This document shows positions 33,129 through 42,183 of a DNA stretch of 50,244 nucleotides, piece by piece. Numbering within the stretch: the first letter of the stretch is position 1; each line of letters starts with the position of its first letter. The notes beneath the pieces were generated by a model that was not told the origin of the DNA, did no database searches, and saw nothing but the letters and a program-made list of their open reading frames with translations. The stretch covers positions 1-50,244 of the forward strand of contig CACHHO010000004.1 in NCBI GenBank assembly GCA_902579545.1, given 5' to 3'. The position numbers and the translations under genes were made by a program. The DNA is from Rhodospirillaceae bacterium (lineage in GTDB: Bacteria; Pseudomonadota; Alphaproteobacteria; TMED109).

Positions 33129-36100
33129 TTATTTAATTAATTCTTTTTCTTGTAAAAATAATTTAAGCATAGGAGGAACAATCAATAAAGTTAATACTGC
33201 AGAAAGACTCAGACCTCCAAGAATAACTGATCCCAAGCCTTTATAAAGTTCAGAACCCGCTCCTGGAAATAAAACTAAAGGCAACATACCAAAAACACTT
33301 GTTAAAGTTGACATAAATATTGGTCTAATTCTGCTATTGGTAGCATCTAAAATAGCACTATTAACACTTAAATTATTATTTTTTATAGTTTGTAGAGTTC
33401 TATGTACTAGTAAAATTGCATTATTTACTACAATACCACTTAAAATTACAAATCCCAACATTGTCAGCATATCTAAAGGTTGAAAGGTAGTAAGGTTTAA
33501 TAATGATAAGCCAATCACTCCTCCAGCAGCAGCAGGTGGAACAGACAACATTATAATAAAAGGATATTTAAAGCTTTCAAATAATATAGTCATTAATAAA
33601 TAGACAATAATTATTGAGACTAATAAGTTAATTGACATTGCTTTCCATGTAGTAGTCAATTCATCTGCTGTTCCAGATATATCAAGTTTGATATCAGGCG
33701 GTAGGCCAGCACTTTTTAAAGGCAGAATTACTTTTTCTTCTACAATCTTAATTGCTTCTTCTAAAGCAATATTATCAGCTGGTTTAATTTGGAGTGTTAC
33801 AGCCCTTTCTCCTTCTATATGTCTTATTTGAGTTGGCCCAGTTGTATACACAATATTTGATAAAGAGGAAACAGGAACAATTTTTCCATTAGTTGTAACT
33901 ATGGGAATATTTTCAATTCCTTGAGTTTCACTAATAGAGTTTTCTACGCCCATTAATGTTAAATCCATCCTTTTTGAGTCAACTGTAATTTCATCAATTC
34001 TAATACCTGAATTGAAAGCGTCAATGCCAGCAGATAATTCGGCTGCAGTAACATTATTATCAGCTAATTTTATTCTACTCGGAACTATTTGAATTTCTGG
34101 CGCTCCTAAAATTAATCCTGGTTTAGGTCTCATTTGATTTCCAGCTGAACGAGGAAATTCTTTCATAACTAACCCAGCTGCTTTTTGTGCTGTAGCTGTT
34201 ACTGTATTTAAATCAGGACCTATGATATCTAAATCAATAGATCTTCCGCCTCCATAACCTCTAACAAATAAACCTGGTTGAGAAAAAAAACCGTAAGTAG
34301 CAGGTTCTCCATACAGAGATTTTGTCATAACTGGTATAAGTTCTTTTACTCTAGTTTCTTCTACAGCACTAGCACCAAATAATGTTCTACCTCCAGCTAT
34401 GGCAACGAAAAAGAAATTTTTAATTTTTGGAGGCTGTCCTTTAACAGACTCCTCTCCACTTTCAATTGACCATAAAGGTTTTACTTTATCCTCAACTGAT
34501 ACAGCAATATTAGTAAGTGTTTCTAAATTATAGCCAGGAGGTGGCATCATAACTCCAAATATTAGATTTCTGTTACCTTCAGGTAAATATTCTAATTTTG
34601 GTAATAGTAAATATGAAATACTCAATGTAAATAAAACCAAAGAACTTACTAGATACAAGGAATATTTTTTTGATTTTAATATAAAGTTTACATAATTAAT
34701 TATTTTTGATGAAACATATTTACCAAAACCATCTAATATAGGTAATTTAAATTTTTCTCCATTTCTATTTCTTGATAGTATCCAGCTTGTTAATGCTGGC
34801 AAAATAGTTACTGATACTATAAGACTCATTAACACTGCTACAGATATAGCAACAGCAATATCTTGCAATAATTGTCCTGCTTCTAATTGCATTATTAAAA
34901 TAGGAACAAAAACCAAAACTGTAGTTAAAGCTGAGACCATTACAGCTTGCCAAACTTGACTAGTACCTTTGAGAGCAGCAACTTTAATATTTTCACCTTT
35001 TTCTTTCAATCTAAAAATATTTTCTAATACAACAATTGCTGCATCTACTACCATCCCAACTGCAAAAGCAATACCAGCTAATGATATTACATTAATTGTT
35101 TTACCTAATAATGACATGGCTACAAAAGCAGCTACAACAGATATTGGAATAGATACTGCTATCACTATTGTAGATTGCCATGACCTTAGAAATATTAAGA
35201 GAATAATTATGGCTAATATGCCACCTATCCATATATTTTGTTGAACTAAATCTACAGCCGAGTCGATATAAATAGTTTCATCATAAACTTGTTCTATTTT
35301 TAAGCCTAATTCAGGTAAAATATTGTTATTTAAATCATTTAGAGTTTCTTTAATACCATTCATAACATCTATTACATTTGCACCAGTTTGTCTAATAGCA
35401 TTAATTGCGATGGATTGATTTCCTAAAAATCTTATAACGGCCCTAGGCTCTTTATAGGTAAATTCTACATTCGCTATATCATTAACAGTAACTCTTCCAA
35501 ACCTTCCATTTAAATCTTGCTCACTGATTAGGACAACTTCTTCAACTTGTTTTTCAGATTGAATTTCACCTTCAGCCCTAACTATGTATTCTCTTTTTCC
35601 TTCTTTAACATCACCAGCTGAAATGGAACTATTGGCCTGTTTAATTATATCTATAACTTCAGGTACTGTTAATCCATAATAAGCCATTTTTTCTGGATTA
35701 ATTGTAATCCTTAACTCAGTTTCACTACTGCCATAAGCATTAGTTCTTGCTACTCCAGGAACTCTCTCAATTCTATCTTGTACAACATCTTCAACAATGT
35801 CTCCATACGCTGCAATATTTGTATCATTACCAGGTGTTTTAGTTAAAATAAACCAGGCAATAGCATTATCATCTAAACCTGAGGTATCAAGAGTTGGCTC
35901 ACCAGCATCTTCAGGATAGTCATCTATTTGATTTAATCTGTTGGAAACCAACATTAAGGCTCTATCCATATCCATTGTTAAATCAAATTCTAATTCAATA
36001 GTTGCTCTTCCTTCTCTTGTTGAAGCTGTAACTTTTTTTACCCCTTCTAAACCTTGTAATGATTCTTCTTGTCTATTGACTATTTCTCTTTCCATTTCAT

Positions 36101-36269
36101 ACGGAGATGCACCAAACCAATAAGTAGTTACACTTATGATAGGTTTATTAACATCTGGAGCTATCTGGATAGGAATTCTATCAAGCGCTACTATTCCTAA
36201 AATAATAGTCATAATTATTACAGAAACTATAGCAATAGGTCTCTCTAAAGATGCTTTAATTATATTCAT
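33129..36269 (-). CDS. RND-family efflux transporter permease
   Basis: Encodes 1046 residues, full RND length, with an N-terminal helix (MNIIKASLERPIAIVSVIIM), two large periplasmic loops and twelve predicted helices. The proton-relay region in helix 4 reads GMVVDAAIVVLENI, with only one of the two Asp found in AcrB, and helix 10 reads SGIVVNNAILLVH, with Asn instead of the relay Lys. Such variants exist among HAE-type pumps. The adaptor gene lies 14 bases upstream; no outer-membrane channel gene is present. The substrate is unknown. Confidence 0.93.
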   Translation of the reverse strand: MNIIKASLERPIAIVSVIIMTIILGIVALDRIPIQIAPDVNKPIISVTTYWFGASPYEMEREIVNRQEESLQGLEGVKKVTASTREGRATIELEFDLTMDMDRALMLVSNRLNQIDDYPEDAGEPTLDTSGLDDNAIAWFILTKTPGNDTNIAAYGDIVEDVVQDRIERVPGVARTNAYGSSETELRITINPEKMAYYGLTVPEVIDIIKQANSSISAGDVKEGKREYIVRAEGEIQSEKQVEEVVLISEQDLNGRFGRVTVNDIANVEFTYKEPRAVIRFLGNQSIAINAIRQTGANVIDVMNGIKETLNDLNNNILPELGLKIEQVYDETIYIDSAVDLVQQNIWIGGILAIIILLIFLRSWQSTIVIAVSIPISVVAAFVAMSLLGKTINVISLAGIAFAVGMVVDAAIVVLENIFRLKEKGENIKVAALKGTSQVWQAVMVSALTTVLVFVPILIMQLEAGQLLQDIAVAISVAVLMSLIVSVTILPALTSWILSRNRNGEKFKLPILDGFGKYVSSKIINYVNFILKSKKYSLYLVSSLVLFTLSISYLLLPKLEYLPEGNRNLIFGVMMPPPGYNLETLTNIAVSVEDKVKPLWSIESGEESVKGQPPKIKNFFFVAIAGGRTLFGASAVEETRVKELIPVMTKSLYGEPATYGFFSQPGLFVRGYGGGRSIDLDIIGPDLNTVTATAQKAAGLVMKEFPRSAGNQMRPKPGLILGAPEIQIVPSRIKLADNNVTAAELSAGIDAFNSGIRIDEITVDSKRMDLTLMGVENSISETQGIENIPIVTTNGKIVPVSSLSNIVYTTGPTQIRHIEGERAVTLQIKPADNIALEEAIKIVEEKVILPLKSAGLPPDIKLDISGTADELTTTWKAMSINLLVSIIIVYLLMTILFESFKYPFIIMLSVPPAAAGGVIGLSLLNLTTFQPLDMLTMLGFVILSGIVVNNAILLVHRTLQTIKNNNLSVNSAILDATNSRIRPIFMSTLTSVFGMLPLVLFPGAGSELYKGLGSVILGGLSLSAVLTLLIVPPMLKLFLQEKELIK

Positions 36270-36283
36270 TTAGTTGCCTCTAT

Positions 36284-37375
36284 TCATTTAATACTTACAC
36301 TTTGCCCAGGTCTTAACCTTTCATTACCTTTTATTACAGCTAAATCATTCTCTTTAACGCCATTTAAAACTATAAATCTATTACCAACTGCTTCTCCAAG
36401 TTTAAGTGGTCTAATTTCAACTTTTTTTTCTACAACAACATAAGCCAATGATAATCCCTCTCGTTTTAAAATTGCATCTTTATGTATAGTTAAATAGATT
36501 TGATTAGATGATATAGGTATCAATATATTTACATTTTCATCGATAATTACATTTCTATTTAATTTATTTGTTTTATTATCAAAATCTAAAAACAGCTTTA
36601 CAGTTCTTGTTTTTAAATTTTCTTTTTTACCAATAGCTCTTATTATTCCATTTAGTTCTAGGCCATCAGTAGTAGAAAATTTAATCTTTTTTCCAATAGA
36701 CAAATTAAAAGTCCTAAATGAAGGGACTTCCGCAACTACCTCTAGTTGGTTTTTACTAATCAGTTGAAACATTTTATTTCCTAAAGATACAAATTCTCCG
36801 ATTTCAATATACTTTTCTTCAATAACACCGCTGTATAAAGCTTTAGTATTAGACTTATTTAAATTTAATTTTGCAATATTTTTAAGGTTTTGACTCACAT
36901 TTAGTTCTGATAATGCTACTTTTTCTTTAGACTTAAGAATATCATTTAAAGTATTAAGTTTATCATATTTTGATTGATTAAAAGCAGAGCTATTTTTTAA
37001 AGCTAGCATTCTGTCTAAATCAAGCTTATTATTAAATGTTTCTAGTTTTGCTATTTCATAATTAGATGAGGCTTTTATTTCATTGGATATAGCTATATCA
37101 AGAAGATACTTATAATTTTTATTATCTATTTGTGCTAGAAGTTGACCTTTCTGAACTTCATCTCCTTCTTCTACATATACTTTGTCAATTTTCCCTTGCA
37201 CAGGAGCCATGATATTAGTTATTTTTTTTGATCTTAAACTACCTATTATTGGTATCTCATGATTTGGTTGGCCTAATTTAACTTTATCAACTTCTACTAA
37301 GGTTGCTTGTTGCCCAAATATAGATTTTATAGAAAAAAGAAATACGCAAATATATATGGTTAAATATTTAATCAT
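36284..37375 (-). CDS. RND efflux periplasmic adaptor (membrane fusion protein)
   Basis: Encodes 363 residues with an N-terminal hydrophobic signal. A split lipoyl domain (PVQGKIDKVYVEEGDEVQKG and ALYSGVIEEKYIEIGEFVSLG) flanks an alpha-helical hairpin (about 90-165), followed by beta-barrel and membrane-proximal domains (GLSLAYVVVEKKVEIRPLKLGE). It links the inner-membrane RND pump to an outer-membrane channel. The gene ends 14 bases before the pump gene and begins 14 bases after the Dld-type gene, so all lie in one run on the minus strand. Confidence 0.92.
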   Translation of the reverse strand: MIKYLTIYICVFLFSIKSIFGQQATLVEVDKVKLGQPNHEIPIIGSLRSKKITNIMAPVQGKIDKVYVEEGDEVQKGQLLAQIDNKNYKYLLDIAISNEIKASSNYEIAKLETFNNKLDLDRMLALKNSSAFNQSKYDKLNTLNDILKSKEKVALSELNVSQNLKNIAKLNLNKSNTKALYSGVIEEKYIEIGEFVSLGNKMFQLISKNQLEVVAEVPSFRTFNLSIGKKIKFSTTDGLELNGIIRAIGKKENLKTRTVKLFLDFDNKTNKLNRNVIIDENVNILIPISSNQIYLTIHKDAILKREGLSLAYVVVEKKVEIRPLKLGEAVGNRFIVLNGVKENDLAVIKGNERLRPGQSVSIK

Positions 37376-37389
37376 AATATTAAAATAGC

Positions 37390-39081
37390 CTAAAATTTCT
37401 TTTTTACTAGACTTTTAGATGTCTTTCCTATACCAGGATTAAATATGTTGTTGGGATCTAGCTTTTTATAAAAATTTCTCAAGTTATCATCAGCTTCATA
37501 CATATGTCCTACATTGTGTTCGGCAGGATACTTTGCTCCTATTTCATCAAACCATCTTAAAAGTTTGTCTTTAACTTTATTATTATTTTTCCCTATCTTA
37601 ATTACGTATTCTCTATGAAATACTAAACAAAAAAAATGTGCAACAGTTAAAGTTTGAAGTACATCTTTTTTTAATTCTAATGGTATATCATGAAACCAAT
37701 TATCATCATTTCTTTTCAAGGCAACATCTAAAGGCAACAACTCAGGGTTTGCATTTTTTGAAATATTTGCACACCTTGCGCTAGCTCCAGCAAATACAAA
37801 TCTATTTAACGTTAATTTTTTACTCTCCTTAGTACTACACACTAATAAGTTGTTTTTATTATCCTCATTGAAAATATTTTTTGAAACTTTTAAAATTTCA
37901 TCAAAAATTTTTTTATCACATTTCAATATCAAATGATGTTCAAATTTTTCGTTTAAGGCATCAAATAATTTTGACATTTGATTTGGTAGAACTGAAACAA
38001 ATGCATTTAATAATAAATCTAATGTTTTATCAGAAAAAAATTTAGAGTTTTTAAAGAAACTTTCTAACTTTGATTTAGTTTTATAAAAAAAAGGCATGCT
38101 AGATGTTCCTAAGAAATAAATCAAATAATAGGCATCTTTTCCATATTTTTTAGAAACCTTGTAGGCATTATTATGCATATACTCTGCATATATTGGAAGT
38201 TCCTCTATTTCATTAATTATTTTTTTTCTAAGTATTGTCAAATCTTCTGGATTATTTGTGCTATAGTATATTGTTTTTTCTTCACTTTCCTTTTCAAAAG
38301 TATCAAGTCTGACGGCAAATACTGCTAATTTACCAGAGCAGCCAGAGGCATCATAAAGACGTCTTTTATCAGCATTGTATCTTGCTGGTGTGTCGGCATT
38401 AGTATCTTTTATAATATTTTTGTAATCTGTTGAAGAAGCCTTAAAGTTTGAATTTTTTATATTTTCTTCATTAAAATTTTGGTTGTCTAAGTTTTTTAAA
38501 ATTTCTTCAGGCGATTTTCCTAGTTCTATTCCTAATTTATTATGAAGCTCAATATTTCCTTCTTTGTTTACAGAAGCAAAAAGAGATAGTTCTGTATAAG
38601 CAGGACCTCTCTTAATTAATGCGCCTCCAGAATTATTACAAACACCTCCTACTACTGATGCGCCTATACATGAGGAACCAATTTCAGAATGAGGAGCTCT
38701 ATTGTAGGGTTTAACTTTTTTTTCTAGATCGTATAAAGTGGAACCAGGAAAAGCAAGTACTTGATGACCATTATTTATAGGAATAATAGTTTTTAATTTA
38801 GTAGTATTTATAATCACTAAACCTTTATCATATTTTCCATTAGGAGTGCTACCACCAGTAAGACTTGTATTAGCAGCTTGCATTAAGATATATTTATTAT
38901 TTTCAATACATAGTTTTAAAACAGTCCACATATCTATTAATGAATTCGGTAGTGCTACAAATTCACATTCACCTGATTTTGTTCTCCATCCAGTGGTATA
39001 AGGAGTTTTTTCTTTATCACTTACTAAAAAGTTTTTTTTGCCAACTACGCCAATTATTTTATTATGTAAACTTGAAGTCAT
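37390..39081 (-). CDS. dld: Quinone-dependent D-lactate dehydrogenase (Dld type)
   Basis: Encodes 563 residues, close to E. coli Dld (571). The FAD-binding domain carries AANTSLTGGSTPNG and GSSCIGASVVGGVCNNSGGALIKRGPAY. The C-terminal part has the Dld-specific RFVFAGASARC and YPAEHNVGHMYEA motifs. It oxidises D-lactate to pyruvate and passes electrons to quinone as a peripheral membrane enzyme. It is divergent from the SDR gene with 55 bases between them and is the first gene of the minus-strand run leading to the RND pump. Confidence 0.92.
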   Translation of the reverse strand: MTSSLHNKIIGVVGKKNFLVSDKEKTPYTTGWRTKSGECEFVALPNSLIDMWTVLKLCIENNKYILMQAANTSLTGGSTPNGKYDKGLVIINTTKLKTIIPINNGHQVLAFPGSTLYDLEKKVKPYNRAPHSEIGSSCIGASVVGGVCNNSGGALIKRGPAYTELSLFASVNKEGNIELHNKLGIELGKSPEEILKNLDNQNFNEENIKNSNFKASSTDYKNIIKDTNADTPARYNADKRRLYDASGCSGKLAVFAVRLDTFEKESEEKTIYYSTNNPEDLTILRKKIINEIEELPIYAEYMHNNAYKVSKKYGKDAYYLIYFLGTSSMPFFYKTKSKLESFFKNSKFFSDKTLDLLLNAFVSVLPNQMSKLFDALNEKFEHHLILKCDKKIFDEILKVSKNIFNEDNKNNLLVCSTKESKKLTLNRFVFAGASARCANISKNANPELLPLDVALKRNDDNWFHDIPLELKKDVLQTLTVAHFFCLVFHREYVIKIGKNNNKVKDKLLRWFDEIGAKYPAEHNVGHMYEADDNLRNFYKKLDPNNIFNPGIGKTSKSLVKKKF

Positions 39082-39136
39082 AATTTCTATAAATGAATGT
39101 TTTAATTATTTTTTATTTTATGTTATTTTTTAATAT

Positions 39137-39922
39137 ATGCAAAACATTTGTCTTATAATTGGAGCAGGTGCAGGTATAGGAGGTAATGTAGCAAAGGTAT
39201 TTGCTAATGATGGATACCATGTTTACTTAACTAGAAGATCTGATGAGAATGGCTTAAAAAAATTAATTGATCAAATTAATACTGCGGGTGGAAAAGCTTC
39301 AGGTAAACTTCTCAATGCCGTTCAAGATAATACTATTGAAGAATTAGTTAATTCTGTGGAGAGAGAGATAGGTCCTATTAGTGTTGTGATTTATAATTTA
39401 GGAGCACAAATAGGGAATAAAAAATTAGAGGATTTAACATTAAAACAATTTGATTTAGGTTTTAAAATGGGGACGTTAGGTATTTTTAGATTATGTAAAA
39501 CTTTATTTCCCTTCATGGTAAAAAGAGGAGGAGGGACTTTGATAGCCACCTCATCAACTGCTTCTGTAAGAGGTAATAGGGGGCAACATTCTCACGCTGC
39601 AGCAATGGGGGCAAGAAGAATGTTATGTCAGACTTTAAACGATGAATTTTCTATCAAAGGAATTCATATAGTACATGCTATTATTGATGGTGCTGTTGAT
39701 GCGCCTGATACCTTAGGTAAAATGCTTGGTCCTGAAGCTTACGAGAAATTAAGAAAAGAAGTAGGATTAGAAAAAGATGGTCTTATTTTGCCAGAAAAAA
39801 TAGCTGAGAGCTATTTATACTTAACTAAACAACACAGATCAGCCTGGACACATGAAATAGATTTTAGAGCATTCTCTGATCAGCCTTGGTGGAATACTGC
39901 TACAGATAATTATAATTTTTAA
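39137..39922 (+). CDS. Short-chain dehydrogenase/reductase lacking the catalytic Tyr and Lys
   Basis: Encodes 261 residues. The Rossmann glycine motif IIGAGAGIGGNVA and the YNLGAQ segment are normal, and the catalytic Ser is present (ATSSTASVRG). Where classical SDRs have YxxxK, this protein reads HAAAM, so both catalytic residues are replaced (His and Met). The C-terminal IHIVHAIIDGAVDAPDT block is typical of a subgroup in which the Tyr is often lost. It may bind NAD(P) without classical activity. Its stop overlaps that of the convergent gamma-CA-like gene. Confidence 0.88.
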   Translation: MQNICLIIGAGAGIGGNVAKVFANDGYHVYLTRRSDENGLKKLIDQINTAGGKASGKLLNAVQDNTIEELVNSVEREIGPISVVIYNLGAQIGNKKLEDLTLKQFDLGFKMGTLGIFRLCKTLFPFMVKRGGGTLIATSSTASVRGNRGQHSHAAAMGARRMLCQTLNDEFSIKGIHIVHAIIDGAVDAPDTLGKMLGPEAYEKLRKEVGLEKDGLILPEKIAESYLYLTKQHRSAWTHEIDFRAFSDQPWWNTATDNYNF

Positions 39923-40971
39923 TCATATGAGTTTTTTAAGTATTCTAGTGTAAGTTTTTCGTAAATTTTTTGGCCTAAGCTAAAATATTCTTTTTCCTGT
40001 TGAGTAACATCTCTAAAAAATTTAGCCGGATTACCTGCATATATCTTACCTTCAGGGACAACAGTATTTTTTTTTACATATGAATTAGCCCCTACAAAAG
40101 CATTTTTTTCTACTATACAATTTTCTTCTAAGATAGATCCCATTCCAATTACTGCATTATTATCTATTCTGCATTTACCATCAATTATTACATTATGTCC
40201 AATTGTTACTTTATCACCAATATGTATCTTGTTTCCCTTGGTATTAAAAATTGAGTTATCTTGAATATTTGACCCTGTTCCTAAATAGACAGAGCCTATA
40301 TTGTCCGGACTATGAAGCACTGTAGAAAACCATATACTAGAATTAGGTTGTGTAAAAGTATTACAACCTATTAATGCATCTGGAGCAATAAATGTTGTAT
40401 CTTCATCAAATTTAATTGATTGAAAATTTGGATTTATGTTTTTTAAATATTCATTAAATCTAAAATTAGATTTACTCTTTAAATCATTGAATTTATTATA
40501 GTAATTAGTATCAATATTTCTTATTAGTTTTGCTGGTGATCCTGATATAAGTGAAAACTTATCAAAATTTTTACCTGGGGGAATTAAGGTATCTGGAAGT
40601 ATTATAGAATAATCTCCAACAGTGCTTCCATCCATCACGACAGAATTTTCTCCTACTTTTACATTATTTCCTATTAAACATGCATGAATTATAGCATATT
40701 GTTCTATTATACAGTTATTGCCAATTTTTGTGCCTAATAAATCAGAAGCTACATGAACCGTAGATCTTTTTTCAAATAGGCAGCTTTCTCCAATTTCAAT
40801 TTTTTCTCCATCTCCTCTGATTATTACATTATCAAGAATTTTTGTATTTTTTTTAATGTTTGAGTTACCAATAATTTTTGCTGATGATGAAATACTCACA
40901 TTTTTAGCAATAGTAGGAAAGTACTTTAGAAATTTTATTCTTGGGTGTATATTATTTTTTTTTTCTAACAT
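39919..40971 (-). CDS. Fused double gamma-carbonic-anhydrase-like hexapeptide protein
   Basis: Encodes 350 residues made of two left-handed beta-helix (LbH) domains, each ending in a GSPAK/GNPAK segment (about residues 1-170 and 180-350). A normal gamma-CA/PaaY protein has one such domain. The N-terminal half keeps RGD, the first His (TVHVAS) and the third His (IIHACLIG) but has Gln for the second. The C-terminal half keeps NIQD and the second His (TIGHNV) but has Asn and Asp at the first and third. The two halves are thus complementary. The function may be metal-dependent, acyltransferase-like or structural. Its start is 9 bases from divergent ilvA. Confidence 0.88.
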   Translation of the reverse strand: MLEKKNNIHPRIKFLKYFPTIAKNVSISSSAKIIGNSNIKKNTKILDNVIIRGDGEKIEIGESCLFEKRSTVHVASDLLGTKIGNNCIIEQYAIIHACLIGNNVKVGENSVVMDGSTVGDYSIILPDTLIPPGKNFDKFSLISGSPAKLIRNIDTNYYNKFNDLKSKSNFRFNEYLKNINPNFQSIKFDEDTTFIAPDALIGCNTFTQPNSSIWFSTVLHSPDNIGSVYLGTGSNIQDNSIFNTKGNKIHIGDKVTIGHNVIIDGKCRIDNNAVIGMGSILEENCIVEKNAFVGANSYVKKNTVVPEGKIYAGNPAKFFRDVTQQEKEYFSLGQKIYEKLTLEYLKNSYD

Positions 40972-40980
40972 TTTACGTTT

Positions 40981-42183
40981 ATGTTTAATAAAATAATTAA
41001 AGCAAAAAAATTAATTAATCAACATATCATTAATACCCCTAGTGGTTTATCTCATGCCTTGTCTGAATTAACAGGAAGATCTATCTTTGTTAAATATGAA
41101 AATAAGCAGTATACCGGCTCTTTTAAATTTAGAGGCTCTCTTAATAAGCTTTTATCATTGACTGAAGTACAAAAAAAAAAAGGTGTAATAGCCATGTCAG
41201 CTGGAAATCATGCTCAGGGTATTTCACTGGGTTGTAAATATTTAGGTATTAAAGCTACAATTGTAATGCCAAATAATACTCCTTTTGAGAAGATAAGAAA
41301 AAATATAGACTACGGAGCTAATGTAATTATACATGGTAATAATGTTTTAGAGTCTGAAAAACATGTAAATAAATTGGTGGAGAAATACGATTTTGTAAAA
41401 ATCCATCCATTTAATGATTATGATGTGATATATGGACAAGGCACATTGATGCTAGAATTTTTACAGAAGCATCCTAATCTAAAAAAAATTTATATACCAG
41501 TTGGAGGAGGAGGGCTAATTTCTGGCTGCGCAATAGTAGCTAAAAATTTAAACAAAAATATAAAAATAATAGGAGTAGAAACGGAAAATTATCCTTCTTT
41601 ATATAATAGTTTTTATAAAACAAAAAAGTCATTTGAAAAAAATACTATAGCTGAGGGAGTAGCTGTTAATAAAATAGGGAAGAAAAATTTAAAAATTATC
41701 AAAGAACTAGTTGATGAAACTGTACTAGTTAAAGAGAGTTCTATTGAGCAAGCTATCTCAATGTTTTTGCTAAATGATAAAACTTTAGTAGAGGGTGCAG
41801 GTGCTCTTGGTTTAGCTGCTTTATTAGAGAGTAAAGATAGAAAAAAAAGTGATGATATAGGAATTATTGCTTGCGGGGGTAATTTAGATTCAAGAGTGCT
41901 CTCATCTTTATTAATGAGAGAATTGGTAAGAAAAAAACAGGTTTTAACTCTTTCCATAGATATGGAAGATAAGCCTGGACAGCTTAGTGAAATATCTAAA
42001 TTATGCTCAATGGAAAAAATAAATATATTAGCAGTTGAGCATAGCAGGTTTACTCTAGATCTCTCTGTCAGAGCTGCAAGGTTAAATATAACTTTAGAGA
42101 CGCAAGATAAAAAACATGCAAATAAAATTATTAATCTAATTAAAAAATTAGGATTTAAAGTAAGAGAAAAAGTTGAAAATTAG
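40981..42183 (+). CDS. ilvA: Threonine dehydratase with C-terminal ACT domain
   Basis: Encodes 400 residues of PLP fold type II. The PLP lysine lies in TGSFKFRGSLNK, with SAGNHAQGISLG and the glycine loop PVGGGGLISG. A single ACT-like domain follows at about 325-400 (LTLSIDMEDKPGQLSEISKL). It deaminates threonine to 2-oxobutanoate for isoleucine synthesis, or serves in threonine breakdown; the 400-residue one-ACT form occurs in both roles. It overlaps the convergent carboxyltransferase gene by four bases. Confidence 0.92.
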   Translation: MFNKIIKAKKLINQHIINTPSGLSHALSELTGRSIFVKYENKQYTGSFKFRGSLNKLLSLTEVQKKKGVIAMSAGNHAQGISLGCKYLGIKATIVMPNNTPFEKIRKNIDYGANVIIHGNNVLESEKHVNKLVEKYDFVKIHPFNDYDVIYGQGTLMLEFLQKHPNLKKIYIPVGGGGLISGCAIVAKNLNKNIKIIGVETENYPSLYNSFYKTKKSFEKNTIAEGVAVNKIGKKNLKIIKELVDETVLVKESSIEQAISMFLLNDKTLVEGAGALGLAALLESKDRKKSDDIGIIACGGNLDSRVLSSLLMRELVRKKQVLTLSIDMEDKPGQLSEISKLCSMEKINILAVEHSRFTLDLSVRAARLNITLETQDKKHANKIINLIKKLGFKVREKVEN

